A DNA stretch of 64,000 nt. Source: Utricularia gibba. Its lineage: Eukaryota > Streptophyta > Magnoliopsida > Lamiales > Lentibulariaceae. Both the position numbers and the translations under genes were made by a program. The notes under the pieces were generated by a model. That model was not told the origin of the DNA. It searched no databases and was given only the letters and a program-made list of their open reading frames with translations. This document shows, in pieces, positions 37,975-49,833 of this stretch; the stretch's first letter is position 1; each line of letters begins with the position of its first letter. The DNA lies in the NCBI GenBank assembly GCA_002189035.1, contig NEEC01000014.1, positions 1,118,501 to 1,182,500 on the forward strand, in the 5' to 3' direction.

Positions 37975-40203
37975 TCATGTCCAGATACGTATGCTCCCAT
38001 TCTTGTCTGAGGTAGCCAAAGGTTTCCCAAGATCACTCCAAGAACAGCATAATACAGGAGATGTATGTTCCTTCAGGCAGCTCACGATTTTCGAATTTGA
38101 CACTGACCAGATGTGTACACTCCCATCCGCAGATCCAGCAGCAACGTAGGCGTTATCAGGGCTCATGCAGGACCTGCTCCAGTTTGAAGCAATCCTACCT
38201 CCATTTCCTCTCAAGGTTGCACATATTTCAAGAGTCCGCATATCGAACAAGTTATGCACGTTGTCTCTCCCACTAGACAAAATCACGTTCCCATTTCTGG
38301 ACAACGAGACGGATGTCACAGCAACAGAGTGTGCTGCAACTTCACTCAGAAGTTTTCCAGTTTGAATATCCCATAAACGGAGATTTCCATCAACATGACC
38401 TGAGCAAATGGTATGGCCATCCATACTAAAAGAAAGAGCATTACAGTTGCTGTGGAACAGAAGAGTGTTAACACAGTATCCTTTATGAAGGTCCCAAATT
38501 TTAATGGTGCGATCATAGGCAGCACTTACGACATTTCGACTGGATACTCTGCTAGCATCAACAGCACATACCTTGTCCATATGTCCTGTGAGAGTATGTC
38601 GAACCCTGCCAGAACTAATATCCCATACATACAAGTTATTTTCACTGCTAGCTGCAAGAACTGTCTTGTTATCGTGAGTAATGCATATATCAAGTACTGA
38701 ACCCAGGCAACCATAGAGAGTACGAATTAGTGATCCACTGAACGTATCCCAGATTTTCACAGCTTTGTCTTGTCCCCACTAACCAATTTACTGGAATTAT
38801 GCTCGAATAAAATTGCCGAAGAACCACCCTCATGGGCAGGAATCCTAAAATTGGGCGTGGTGGGAATCTTAGACTCAACATAGTATTCTGCACCTTCTTC
38901 AAACTGGCGAACTATGCCATCAACTTGTTGATGGGCAAGCGCTTGGATGCTACTCCCCTGAAGGCTCTTCGCCTCGCCTTCAAAAATTGCATTTGCCTTC
39001 AATTGAAAGTGATTATGTTTAGCAGACTGACGATTAATAATGTGGAAACCAAAACTAGGATTGCTGACATAGTATGTGCATTCAGAAGCATTCAAAATCT
39101 GTGGTGCAGAAAATAAAACACACATGGATACCTCATTAAGGCGTTCAGCCTCTTTCATTTTTTCTAGCATCCAACGATCAATTAACATCTTATTTTCTGC
39201 CTCTAACTTGTCCGCCCTGGCAGTGGCTGCTTCAAGAGCGGCTTTTAGATCCTTATGCTCAGTCAGCAATAGCTCCAGAGCTTTGGTTTTTTCATCCAAA
39301 GTTTGGGTCAAAACAGAGCATTGCTCTCTGGGAACAAAGTGACCGTGAAACAAAGTCAAAAAAAAAAGTTGGTTCTTTACAAAATGATGGCATGAGAAAA
39401 AAACAATCTCAGGGAAGTATAGAAGCCTTGTACAAGTTACTGTGCAAGTCATATCAAGCCAAAAAAAAATCTCCGAAAAAAGAAAAAACCTTGATTGGCT
39501 TAGCTCATCTTGCAACTTAGAAACAAATGATTCTTTCTCTTGGACCAAAGCTTTTGCAGCCCTGGATTCAGAAACTTCAACCACAAGTTGCTCAGACAGC
39601 CGAGATTGAGCTTTGTAGCAATGTTGGATTTCGACCTCAAGATTTTCAACTTTCTCCTTCCATTCTGACCCTTGACTCAAGCCAAAAACATATGAAGGAT
39701 AATGTTCAGCGACTACAGAAATAGCATACAATGCTTACTCAGCACAAAAGGCTGGACAGAGGGTTTGTGAGGGGAAATCCAAGCCAAGTTAAACGGGTAG
39801 GAATGAATTTAAAACATTTCGCCTATCAAGAAGGTGATATGAAAAATATGTGGCATTGAATATCGACAAAGAAACGCCAACACAGAAATCATTACGCTAG
39901 AATCGGAAAAGCTAAATCATCTGAGAACGAAAAAAATAAATCTAGAAACACTACACGTACATGAGATAAAATCGGCCGAGAAAGAGCAACAAAGGCAGGT
40001 GAATGAGCACCCTCCTCGAGTAAATGACGCTTCTTGAGTGCCTTCATAGCATGCTGTATGGCTCTGGCAAATGCGTCATCTTGCGACCTAAAATGCAGAG
40101 AGCAAACCCATAAACCCACAAACAAAAGATCGCCATCATTGACTAGAAAAACCCAGATAAAGCAAACAAAACAATCAATTCATCAAAAAGGAAAAAATTA
40201 CAT
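37975..40203 (-). CDS. autophagy protein ATG16 (coiled coil + WD40)
   Basis: Scaffold of the ATG12-ATG5 conjugate that directs ATG8 lipidation. Exons (minus): 40203-40202, 40087-39957, 39670-39490, 39327-39132, 38996-37975. The ATG start codon is split: AT ends the first coding exon and G begins the second (then SQDDAFARAIQHAMKAL). A coiled coil follows (SEWKEKVENLEVEIQHCYKA, QSRLSEQLVVEVSESRAA, ENKMLIDRWMLEKMKEAERL), then seven WD repeats in one long exon (DKVCAVDASRVSSRNVVSAA, YDRTIKIWD, GHVDGNLRLWD, GSADGSVHIWS). The coiled-coil frame stops at SGDKTKL; one extra base in the CCCC run at 38774-38777 restores SGGQDKAVKIWD and joins both halves (510 aa). The exon 2/3 junction is also ambiguous. 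Confidence 0.9.
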
Positions 40204-41933
40204 GATTTTTCTGAGTTTTGTGTCCGGTAGCGCGGTGATCTTGTTGGTATTGATGTAAGGAGAGTGAACAAAGGATCAAACTTTTTGAACACTGGAATGC
40301 AGATACGAAAAGGGGTGAACGCACTCAAGAGTTGTTCTACAAATTAATCACACCGAATCGCAACACACGATCAGGAATCGGAAAGTCTTTCAAGAAAATC
40401 CAAACGTCTAGTTTTCCCTACCGAGGGGATAATCATTCAATACATTACGTGCATGGAACAACCACTCAAACAATCCCTGTAATCGAAGGTTGTATGCCAG
40501 ATCAATGGCGTATGGGAGTCACATCACTGGATATGAAAACTGGCATACCAAATGGAAATTGGGATTCGGAACTGGGAAGCAACAGCCCTCCTTGTAGTGT
40601 GTAAACCCCAGTTCCAAGTTCTGTTCTTTTTCTTTATTCTTTTCAATTTGTAGGTGAGATCCCTGTAATTAGTGCAGGACTCCGGGTTCGGTTGGCAGTC
40701 GGGTTTTGGAGGTAAAATTTTTAGGAAGGGGGCTAGGGTTTTTATTGCTATGCGACGTCTTCTTAATTTCATTTTGTCGACCAAATTTTCTCTTCATCTT
40801 GCCACAATTCGAGGGTTGGATTTCGGGATTCAAAGGCTTCATCAGTTGTTAGCATATTCTGGAACCAGCTAAAGAGCCTGGGTGAGATCACAGCGACTGG
40901 GATCGGGGTCTTCCAGAAAGGGAAAAACGGAGAGAGCTTTTATTGGAAGACGGAAATCGGGTGCCGAGCGAATCCCTCTACTCGCTTCAGGAATCGACAT
41001 CTTATTCCATTTATCTCGAAACGAGCTGAAGCCTCATCGGGAACTTGCCCAGAAAAAAATGATAATAACCCGTGATCTCAAGAGCTATATCTAAACTGTT
41101 CATCGGTTTTTGGGCGGGTACTTATCTTCTACTAGGAAATCTCTCTTTTTTGTGTCCTTTCAAGTTGTCTTTATATTTGTCTACCGCCTCTGCATTTTCT
41201 TTTCCCTGAAAGTTGCTTAGTTTTACCGTCAAGTGATTATGATTTTTAAGTTTTTGTAATTCTGATGTTCAGTAAAGTAGTGAAGTTTTTTTTTTTTTTT
41301 TGTTTTCTTCTCAACAGATTAGCTATTCTTCTTCTTGGCGATGTTGCCATCTCCATTCAAACGCTTGAAAAGATGATGTTGGCGAGCTGCTTTGAAAAAC
41401 ATCACTTGGTAATGATCCATTGGCTTTTGATGGTTTCAATAAAAAAAATAGCAATGTTTGTTGGGTATCAGTATTGCAATAAAGCGAAGTGTGCCAGTGT
41501 GTGCAATACGATTTATAAGAGAATTATCCGGTGCTGAGGCTTGGTGAATCTTTGGCTGCGCTCATATCTGTAAGTTATTTTAGCGTTGAAGTGTACACAA
41601 TATGGAAATTGTTTACTGAATGGATAAGAAGGCTTTTGCAGAATGGATTCATGATGCTTTGAGATTGTTATCCTTCATATATTTCGGCTGGAATCGTGGT
41701 GAGTGTAATTGTGCCTGGTTTCTGCAAGTGCTTTTTTGGCTTTGGTTATTTGGTACGTTACTCTCCTTTGAATAATTTCATATAACGAATGTTTGAGGAA
41801 CCTTGAAGATGATGATTCTACATCATTTGTTTTTCCTTCTAATAAAAAATCTATTCTAAGTCGTTTTAGTAATCATCTTCTTTGATCCTTTCATAGATTC
41901 GGGCTAGGAGATCATCATTTGATACCCATTGTT
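40204..41933. promoter_or_regulatory. ATG16/RING divergent spacer with long RING leader
   Basis: About 1.7 kb without a supportable protein. AGGGTTT near 40734 is a telo-box. CT-rich and T-rich tracts with many GT/AG choices suggest a spliced RING 5' UTR from about 40650 on, including a T run at 41286-41301. The frames at 40882-41094 and 41265-41537 are not recognisable. Confidence 0.45.
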
Positions 41934-43213
41934 ATGGCGGAAGACAACAACTTTATGAACCTTGATCTCAATCTGGGACCTGTTGAGATTTCGAGTAATG
42001 ATGATGGTGAGGGTGTGCATGGGTCATATCCTCATATTACTATGAGGGTGGAGGATTTGTTTGATACTGCTGCAGCTCAGTTAAGGGGAGTTGCACAACT
42101 CAGAAGCCGTCGGTGGCGAACACTACGGAGGCATCTGCCAGTTTCTCCTGAGACACAAAGTCTTTCACTAGAACTAATCACCAGAAATGACCTTCAGATT
42201 GGTGAGGGTAGTGTCGCACCTGATGGACAGGCTATTGAGGCTGCTAAAATATGTGAGAATTGCACCAGCTATGCAGAAGATAAAGATTTAGTTACAAAGA
42301 AAGACTGTGAGAAAAATAATGGCGTTGAAGGCAGTTTCTTTGACTGCAACATATGCTTTGATTTGGCTATGGACCCTGTGGTTACTTGCTGTGGCCATTT
42401 GTTCTGCTGGCCCTGTATTTACCGATGGTTGTATCATCATTCTGATGTCAAGAAATGTCCCATTTGCAAGGGAGGAGTAACCATGAAAGATGTGACCCCA
42501 ATTTATGGTCGTGGTAGTGATAAACGGGAGACGAAGTTCGATTCCAGTCTGAAGATTCCCCGAGGCCTCAAGCTTGCAGCATTCAAGGTAGGAGGCACAT
42601 TTCCAGACCCACGTTTCCAATGGATGAAGTGATTCGGCACCTGGAAGATACGTATGATGTGAATAGACAGATTGCTGAAATACATGCCAGGAGTTCTGAT
42701 GGGATTTGGGATTCACAAGAGAGGTCTCCATATCCCCGGGTTTCTATAGTTAGAGGAATACATAGAGAGCAGCCTCCAGGCATGCAAAATGGTGATTTAA
42801 GTGACGCTGGAGGTCTGTACAGAGGAGCAGAACCAGCCCATTCTGTGACACCTGATGTTGCACTCAACTTGGTGGGAAGCAACCATCTTGCTCATGGTGC
42901 AAGAGAAATTCGTCGTCCGCGGTCTGTCGGGATTCGCAGGGCGCATGCTCAGCAAAGTGCTTTGTCAAGTCTCCTTGTGGACTCATACATTAACCTTAAT
43001 CCTCCGGAAAGAAACCAAGAACCAGACAGGGATTCAGTATCTAGCATAGTAGCCGCCATACATTCAGAGAGCCAAACAGTTGACAATGCAGTGGAAATTG
43101 ATTCCACAGTGGCCCGTTCGACTTCATCTTCCAGAAGAAGAGCTGATGCTTCGAGGATCTCAGACGTTGACAGTGGAGACTCACCAGCATCACGGCGTAG
43201 GAGACTCAATTGA
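41934..43213 (+). CDS. RING-type E3 ubiquitin ligase (MUSE1/2-like)
   Basis: Single-exon gene. The first half (MAEDNNFMNLDLNLGPVEIS) contains a C3HC4 RING: FDCNICFDLAMDPVVTCCGH, then LFCWPCIYRWL and KKCPICKGGVTMKDVTPIYG, as in the plant RMA/RNF185-like group. The second half (MDEVIRHLEDTYDVNRQIAE, a Ser/Arg-rich tail ending SPASRRRRLN) is in another frame. Adding one C to the CCCC at 42558-42561 merges both into 426 aa with the family-typical KIPPRPQ linker. Similar long RING proteins in Arabidopsis (MUSE1, MUSE2) control NLR immune-receptor levels; the similarity is from memory. As assembled, the frame stops at 42632. There is no C-terminal membrane anchor of the kind seen in short RMA proteins. 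Confidence 0.85.
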
Positions 43214-44407
43214 TCCTTCTTCAGAATAAGCCACCGCAGCACCGGCAGGATATTCATTCATTCCTGCCAATAGAGACCACCTCCTTGTTTATATGATGGC
43301 ATGCAACATATCAGGTTTTGTACCTATTGTTTCTATTGTACTGCTTACTATCTGAGAGCCCTGAGTTCATCAACATTTGTTCTCTTCCTGTTGTCTCCAA
43401 TGTCCATTGATATCTGATGTGCTCAATGCCAATGGCTTCCATTATAATATGTCCGCTTTCCATCTCCATCTCATTTTTGTGAAAATCTCCATGTTTTGCT
43501 CACATGAACCCCATCCCCACAACCTGCATTCATCATTGAAATCCATGCAGAACAAAGCAAGTGATGCATATGTCCACTTTGTATCCAATCCATGGTCTGA
43601 TTTTACATTGTGAGCATTTCCTTTTTCTCCCATTGCATGTATGCACCACCAGGTTCAACCCAAAACTACAGGCATCCTACAAATCTTCCTTGTTTGCAGA
43701 GCAGTTCTGTGTCATCTTCTTCGAATTTCCAGGTTTTAGCACGGGAGCAGTCATGGAATGACAGTTTGGGTCTGTTCGGTTTTAGTTTGAATAAAAATAT
43801 TTTTAAAAGTGATTTTTGAATAAAATATATATTAATTCTGTTTAACGTGGAGTTGAAACAGTGGAATATGTCAATTTTTTTAAAAGTTTAAATAATTTGT
43901 TTTAATAAAAACTAAAGTATCTTAAAATCATTTTTCTAAAGTTATTTTTTGGAATTATATCAAATGGATTTTTTGTTTATTATACAAATTTTGTATAATT
44001 TATTTAATTATAATTATAATTATTTGTTTTAAAAAATAATTTAAAATTATACCATTTCTTTTGGGGAAAATTAAGTTTATTTATTAATTTATTTCTTTTG
44101 GGGAAATTAAGTTTAAACTGTATTACCAAATATGTGTCGGTGGGTCACAGCATTTCTCCCGTTGGAAGAGATGAGCAGATCCAGTAGTCCAATTCAGTTC
44201 AGGGAGGCGTCTTGGATTACCTTCTTTCTTATCTGGACGGCGATCGGAAAATCAACTCCTTGAGATCCCCGTTTTTCTTCCTTCTTCTTCACAAGTTGCA
44301 GGCGTTCTGTGGCCCGGAGAGTTGTCACTGGTATGCACCTGGTTTCGTGAAGCGTGGTTTGTTGGTTCATTTGATTGCGAGCTTTTTGATCTGGGTTTGC
44401 TGCCGGG
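43214..44407. other. spacer and O-fucosyltransferase leader
   Basis: The RING 3' UTR occupies the first few hundred bases; 43780-44130 is AT-rich; the O-fucosyltransferase 5' UTR probably starts near 44150-44200. AATTAAGTTTATTTATT/AAATTAAGTTTAAACTG around 44070-44115 is a short direct repeat. No gene. Confidence 0.45.
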
Positions 44408-46042
44408 ATGAGGGAATTGAGTGTAACAGATCCAATTGGGCAAAACATCATCAAGCTGGTGAGCAATGTGTGTTTCTCTGCGTTTGTGTTGTCTGTACTT
44501 ATAATTACTGCCATTGCCATCACGTACCAACCGCCGGATCCATGGGAGTCTTCTAGGGCTCTCACCAAGGTTTTCACTCAAGTTCATAATGCCACATTCC
44601 AAACCGACACTTCTGTTCTCAGAACCGGGGAGGACATTTCTCAAGCTCTTGATGATCCACCGACAATAGCCATGCCTTTGAGCGAGAATCCCGATACGGG
44701 AAACATAACCCTGAAAACGGGTTGTGAAGATCAACCTGTGGTGAATTGTTCTGATCCTGGAGTTCTCATCACTATCAAGAGGTTTAACTCGAGGACTTTC
44801 AAATCTATTGTGTTTTTAGATTATCAGATTCCAGTCAATGGGTCTAAACCTGATGAGTGTGATGTAGCCTGGAGGTTTAGGAATAGAAAGGAGAAATCCT
44901 GGAGAAAGTATAGGGATTTTAGGAGATTTAGAATTGGGTATAAGGATGATTGTAGCTATAAGGTGATTCGCCCCGGGCGTTGGCACTCAGGTCTGAATGC
45001 TCGTCGTCCAAGCAGTCAAGTTGCCCCTAGAAGCGGCCAACAACCAAAGAGTGTTCCTCAATTTCGAGATGATGAGATTAATGATACAATTCCTGTGCTG
45101 GGATCTGATCAAGCTTTTAGGAATGGTAGGTACTTGTACTATTCAAGGGGAGGAGATTATTGCAAGGGGATGAATCACTACATGTGGAGCTTTCTGTGTG
45201 CTCTAGGTGAGGCACACTACTTGAACAGAACCTTCGTGATGGATTTGAGTATCTGTTTGGCTTCCTCCTACACGCAGAGCAACAAGGATGAGGAGGGAAA
45301 GGATTTTAGGTTCTACTTTGATTTTGAGCATTTAAAAGAAGCTTCTTCCATTGTTGAGGAAGGTGAGTTTCTGAAGGATTGGAAGACATGGGAGAAGAAT
45401 CATAAATCGAAGATAGCAGTCCGGAAAGTCCCAAGCTACAAAACCACACCAATGCAGCTGAAGAGAGACAAGAGCACAATCATATGGAGGCAGTTCGATG
45501 CTCCAGAGCCAGAAAATTATTGGTACAGAGTGTGTGAAGGCCCTGCTGCTAAATATATTGAAAGACCATGGCATATGCTTTGGAAATCTAAGAGACTAAC
45601 GAACATAGTTTCTGCCATAAGTGGGAGCATGGACTGGGATTTCGATGCTGTTCATGTTGTTCGAGGGGACAAGGCAAGAAACAAGGAGCTGTGGCCAAAC
45701 TTGGATTCTGACACTTCCCCTGATGCTCTGGTCGCCAAACTCCAAGAGACAATCACACCCTGGAGAAACTTATACATCGCCACCAATGAGCCCTTCTACA
45801 ATTACTTCGATAAGCTGAGATCCCATTACAAAGTTCATCTGCTGGACGACTACAGTCACCTCTGGGGCAATACAAGTGAGTGGTATAACGAAACTTCAAT
45901 CTTAAACGGCGGCCGCCCCGTCGTGTTCGATGGCTATATGAGAGTAGAAGTCGATACAGAGGTCCTCTACCGATCAAAGACGAGAGTGGAGACATTCTAC
46001 AACCTGACCAAGGATTGCAAAGATGGGATCAACACATGCTGA
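44408..46042 (+). CDS. O-fucosyltransferase-like (GT65/POFUT-fold) membrane protein
   Basis: Intronless, 544 aa. It looks like a type II Golgi protein: short N-terminus, membrane anchor at about residues 16-40 (FSAFVLSVLIITAIAITY), then a lumenal domain with several N-glycosylation sites. The nucleotide-sugar fold shows YYSRGGDYCKGMNHYMWSF, CALGEAHYLNRTFVMDLSIC, and the GDP-binding type motif HVVRGDKARNKELWPN followed by LYIATNEP and YKVHLLDDYSHLW. This matches plant proteins annotated as O-fucosyltransferase family. Acceptor substrate unknown. The start is the only ATG that leaves an intact anchor. The final residues KDGINTC are unusual but in frame. Confidence 0.85.
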   Translation: MRELSVTDPIGQNIIKLVSNVCFSAFVLSVLIITAIAITYQPPDPWESSRALTKVFTQVHNATFQTDTSVLRTGEDISQALDDPPTIAMPLSENPDTGNITLKTGCEDQPVVNCSDPGVLITIKRFNSRTFKSIVFLDYQIPVNGSKPDECDVAWRFRNRKEKSWRKYRDFRRFRIGYKDDCSYKVIRPGRWHSGLNARRPSSQVAPRSGQQPKSVPQFRDDEINDTIPVLGSDQAFRNGRYLYYSRGGDYCKGMNHYMWSFLCALGEAHYLNRTFVMDLSICLASSYTQSNKDEEGKDFRFYFDFEHLKEASSIVEEGEFLKDWKTWEKNHKSKIAVRKVPSYKTTPMQLKRDKSTIIWRQFDAPEPENYWYRVCEGPAAKYIERPWHMLWKSKRLTNIVSAISGSMDWDFDAVHVVRGDKARNKELWPNLDSDTSPDALVAKLQETITPWRNLYIATNEPFYNYFDKLRSHYKVHLLDDYSHLWGNTSEWYNETSILNGGRPVVFDGYMRVEVDTEVLYRSKTRVETFYNLTKDCKDGINTC

Positions 46043-46732
46043 GGTACTTCATCAAGTTGTTTCCCCCATCAACCTGGTGGTGCCATTGATGTTGCCATAC
46101 TTGCTTTCCTTCTTTTTCTCTCATGCGTCCGCCGTTTCATTTTCTGTATACCTGTTTCTTATGCAATATCTTGTCTCTGCTTCTGAGAGTGCTGCCTTAA
46201 CATTACAACCGCATGTTCTTCCCTTCTTTGGTAGACGCAAATATTATTATCTTAATAGGAATACCATTTGATTCATCAAATTTTAATCCTAATACCATCA
46301 TAATAACGATGTATTATACGAGATACGATATAATTATTGTATCATTCAAGATATGAATGCAACATAAACTTAATAGAAATATCATTTGATTTGTCAAATT
46401 TCAAATGTAAATATGATAAACCTAATATAAAATTTTGTTAAATTTAAAATTATAGAGAATTCATAATATTATGAATTAATACATTTTTAAAAATTTTAAA
46501 AAATATTTGAATCTTCATTATATAATTTTGATAACTTAAAGTTTTTTATTACAATTTCAAATTTGAATTATTTTTATTACAATTTGCTAAATTTTTAATA
46601 TTTAAATATTTAAAAATATAAATACGTTTTTATGTATTTTAAATAAGTTTTTTTTATTTAAGTTTTCTTTTTCGCCAAAATTTTCCAACGGTCAGTCAAT
46701 CTTATTAAAATCTGGAATTTCCAAGCGACAGA
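46043..46732. other. AT-rich spacer with diverged direct repeat
   Basis: A block near 46253-46285 (AATAGGAATACCATTTGATT...) recurs near 46371-46403 (AATAGAAATATCATTTGATT...), about 118 bases apart, with several substitutions. The rest is A/T-rich and without a gene. The O-fucosyltransferase 3' UTR and the IGPS 3' UTR share this stretch. Confidence 0.5.
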
Positions 46733-49140
46733 TCAAGAAATACGTTTGCCGAAGAGCTGAGCGATTCCCTCCGCCGGATCCTGGTGCTTGACAATGGATT
46801 CCCCCACCAGAACCTGATCCATCTCACGAAACACTAATCAGTCGCAGCACGAAATGGCTTCCCTTTGCCACATCAAAACACACAGAGGAACGGAGACTGT
46901 TCCCTGCTTACCGCTTTTACGCCTGCCTCCTGGACATATGCAATATCTGCGGGAGTGAAGAGCCCGGACTCGCCAACAACCTGGAGGCGCATTCGGATAC
47001 AGCTTAGTAAAGGAACAAGATACTTCCATGGATGGTTGTTAGGTACCGTAATGCCGCGTCGACGGATGCATTCGCCGCGCTCGCCTTCAAGAAGTTTTCT
47101 TGTGTTCTTGATATCAACCTCGAATGTTCCTGCATTGAGGCAGCAGCATGAGGGTGAAAATGAGCAAGCAAGCCATATTTTCTTTGGCATGAAGGGAATA
47201 TACCAAGGTCACGGTTGTTGATGCCGACAAGTTCGACGCCGTCGATGGCTAGAACTCGATCCATCTCCCTCTCATCATGCACCTGAAGAAGGATCAATAG
47301 AGTAGATGTTCATATGGGCAGATAGGAGGTTGCTGAGTAGGAGATCAACAGCCTCACCTCAACAAGTGCTGCTAGTCCCAGCAGCTTGCAGATTTTGATC
47401 ATGTACTTGATATCCAGATCAGGTAGGATGGCTGCAATCAGCAAGATGGCATCTGCGCCCTTGACTCGGGCGTAGTAGATTTGCCAGGCATCTATCACGA
47501 ATTCTTTACAGAGGAGTGGGCACTAGGCTCAAAGAATTTCAAACTTCAGTTTGAAAGTAAAATGTAAAATGCCACACCTGCACTATATTGAATAATAGAA
47601 TACCTGCACTCCCGAGCCTCTTATGCGTTCCAAATTTTCAAAGCTTCCCTGATGATATCCAATATAAGCAGGGAGTTGAAAATAAGTTATCCTGAACTGA
47701 TCTTCGGGGAATGATTTTCCACTTTTACCTGAAAATACTTCTCATCGGTCAACACACTAAGACATGCTGCACCTCCTCTTTCATAAGCCTTAGCAATCTG
47801 AACCTGTGAAAACAACCAAAAGCTGATATAGGGGTCAAGAATTTGAAATCTTGGGAACATGTGAATTTGGACCATACTCAACACACTAAGAATATGGAAT
47901 TTGGACTATACTCAAAGAGCAAGAGATACAACGAACTACAGGAAAACATGCATGGCATTCCTACGCCATACGCCCCACTTGTCAAAACTCTGATGTGTTA
48001 AACGAAATATACTAGATAAAAGAGACTAATGCTACTCTAGAAATTTTAGATAGGATATGGTGAATGAAATACATTAAATAAGAGAGATTCAGGGTCACTC
48101 AACATGACAGGAGTCTGATATGTTACATGAGATATAATGAATTGGACTTACAGGATCGAAATCTTCTCTGATAACTCCTCTGCTAGGAGAAGCCTTTTTA
48201 ACTTCAGCAATTAAACCAGGTAACCCAGTCCGGGAATTGGCTTCTTTAAGAGCCCAATGAAATTTCTAGCTGGAGGTTTATTTTCAAGCATCTTTTTGAG
48301 CAGGGCCAGTGGTTTTCTCTCCTTGAACTTACAATACCAAAGATCATTTATCATCTACTCATGCATCTTTTAGGAATCACATAAGATGAAAGCATGCTGT
48401 TTACCCAAATGTATAACTACCTGAGCCACTTCCTTGTCCTTGTTCCAAACAATCTCTTCGAGAATGCTACGAGGCGTGTTGCCCTCATTCTGTAGGCGGA
48501 ATTCAAAAGGACCAACGTAATGAAGAGGTGGACCCGTTAGTGGTCGTCTCCTAATTTTAATACCTTGTGTTGAGGCAACTTCATCTTGAAACATCCCTAT
48601 CTCCCAATCCTTTGCTTTGAGTGCATCTCCTTCAGAGATTTTATCATCCGAAACAGCCGATCCATCTTTCATTTCCATCTGACAGTGCATAAAAAAACAT
48701 CCATCAGATCCCAGATCATGCACTTCCACTTCAGTGCACTAATAAAAAAAAAAAAAGGTGGAACCTTTTTGGTTTCTAGCATGGCTCAGTTGGAAAAAAT
48801 GGAAGGTGGGATTCATGAAAATAAACCCATTTGTAAAAGAACAAAACTTAAGCCAATCCATTGAAACCAATCAATTAATATCAACGAAAGCGCCCAGAAA
48901 ACATTGTAACAGTTCTAGACGGGGGCACCGATCACCACATTAAGAAATCATACAGAAATCCAAAACGCACGCTTCACTTGCCTCCCGGGCCTGAACAGAA
49001 AATGAAAGCTTCTTCACATGAGTGTCAGTCTGCGGAGGCCTACAAGAAACCGGCTTGGAAGACGCGTATCTGAGCGATTTCTCGCTAGAGATTTTGTGGG
49101 CGCAAAGGGTCGAAGCTGATGATGCTCTTATCGCCATCAT
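46733..49140 (-). CDS. indole-3-glycerol-phosphate synthase, chloroplastic
   Basis: Makes indole-3-glycerol phosphate in plastid tryptophan synthesis, upstream of auxin and indole products. Ten exons (minus): 49140-48982, 48678-48421, 48327-48152, 47803-47729, 47648-47604, 47522-47358, 47282-47204, 47129-47047, 46980-46912, 46813-46733. Residues 1-50 are a transit peptide. Conserved motifs: [112 protein letters not shown]. The total is 1190 nt; exon 3 breaks frame after ARNFIG and is restored by one extra base in the GGG run (CCC at 48253-48255), giving 396 aa. Intron 1 is GC-AG (GAG/GCAAGT). The start could also be the next ATG at 49137. Confidence 0.93.
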
Positions 49141-49833
49141 TTTTCACACCAGTGATGGCGTTGCACTTCCTAAGTCCGCGATTATGAAGCAGATCAAGGA
49201 TGGGGATCCCGAACGGATTTCGCATAAATTCCTCGTCCAGAACAAATAAATCCCCAGAAATACAAGAAAAGGGAAAAAACAATAATAAAAAAACAAAATA
49301 TTTATGTAATTTCTGATAAAAAAAAATATGATTTTTTAAAAAAATACAAAAATGGAAATTGAAGGGCTTTTGGGCGGTTGATTTCGATCCAATCTCGTGA
49401 TTTAGGGCCGAAATTAACATAAAAAATCGTGATTTAGGGAAAATAAAACAAAATAATGCTACTGGAGAAAAGGAAGAGCCGGGGATCAGCTTAGCGGGTG
49501 GGGGAGGCGGAGCGGGGAAGCGCATTGCTTCGTCTTCTCATCGGAAAGGCTTAATCTTGTTAACGTTTCTTCATTTCGCCGTACAGAAATTGTGATTGCT
49601 GTATTCGTGCCGTAAATTCTCTGTGTTTGGAGGTCCGTTGATGTTTATATTTCTGTAATTCCGGCCGTTGAATCTGTAGTTGCTAGCGCATTGGGTTTCA
49701 CCTTGAATTGGGAAGAAGTTTTCAATCATCAGCGAGTGATGTAACTATTCGGAACTTTCAGCGTTAGATTCGAATCCTAGTGGGTTTTCGTTTTCTATAG
49801 ACTTTTTTTTCTTTCGTTGAATTCAGTTGGAGA
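49141..49833. promoter_or_regulatory. IGPS/WNK divergent promoter and WNK leader
   Basis: An A/T-rich segment (49250-49350) lies next to IGPS. From about 49500 GC-richer sequence and T/C tracts look like the WNK 5' UTR. No gene. Confidence 0.4.

Noticed and set aside
41934-43213. Programmed frameshifting in the RING gene
   Set aside because: The switch is at a plain CCCC run without a slippery heptamer or stimulator, and unrelated neighbours show the same defect.
44212-44556. A 114-aa frame overlapping the O-fucosyltransferase start
   Set aside because: Different frame from the well-supported 544-aa protein and without a domain.
46733-49140. IGPS as a pseudogene
   Set aside because: Only one base is lost; all ten exons, splice sites and active-site motifs are otherwise intact.
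49750-49790. tRNA B-box-like GATTCGAATCC
   Set aside because: No matching A-box or cloverleaf around it; it lies in the WNK leader.
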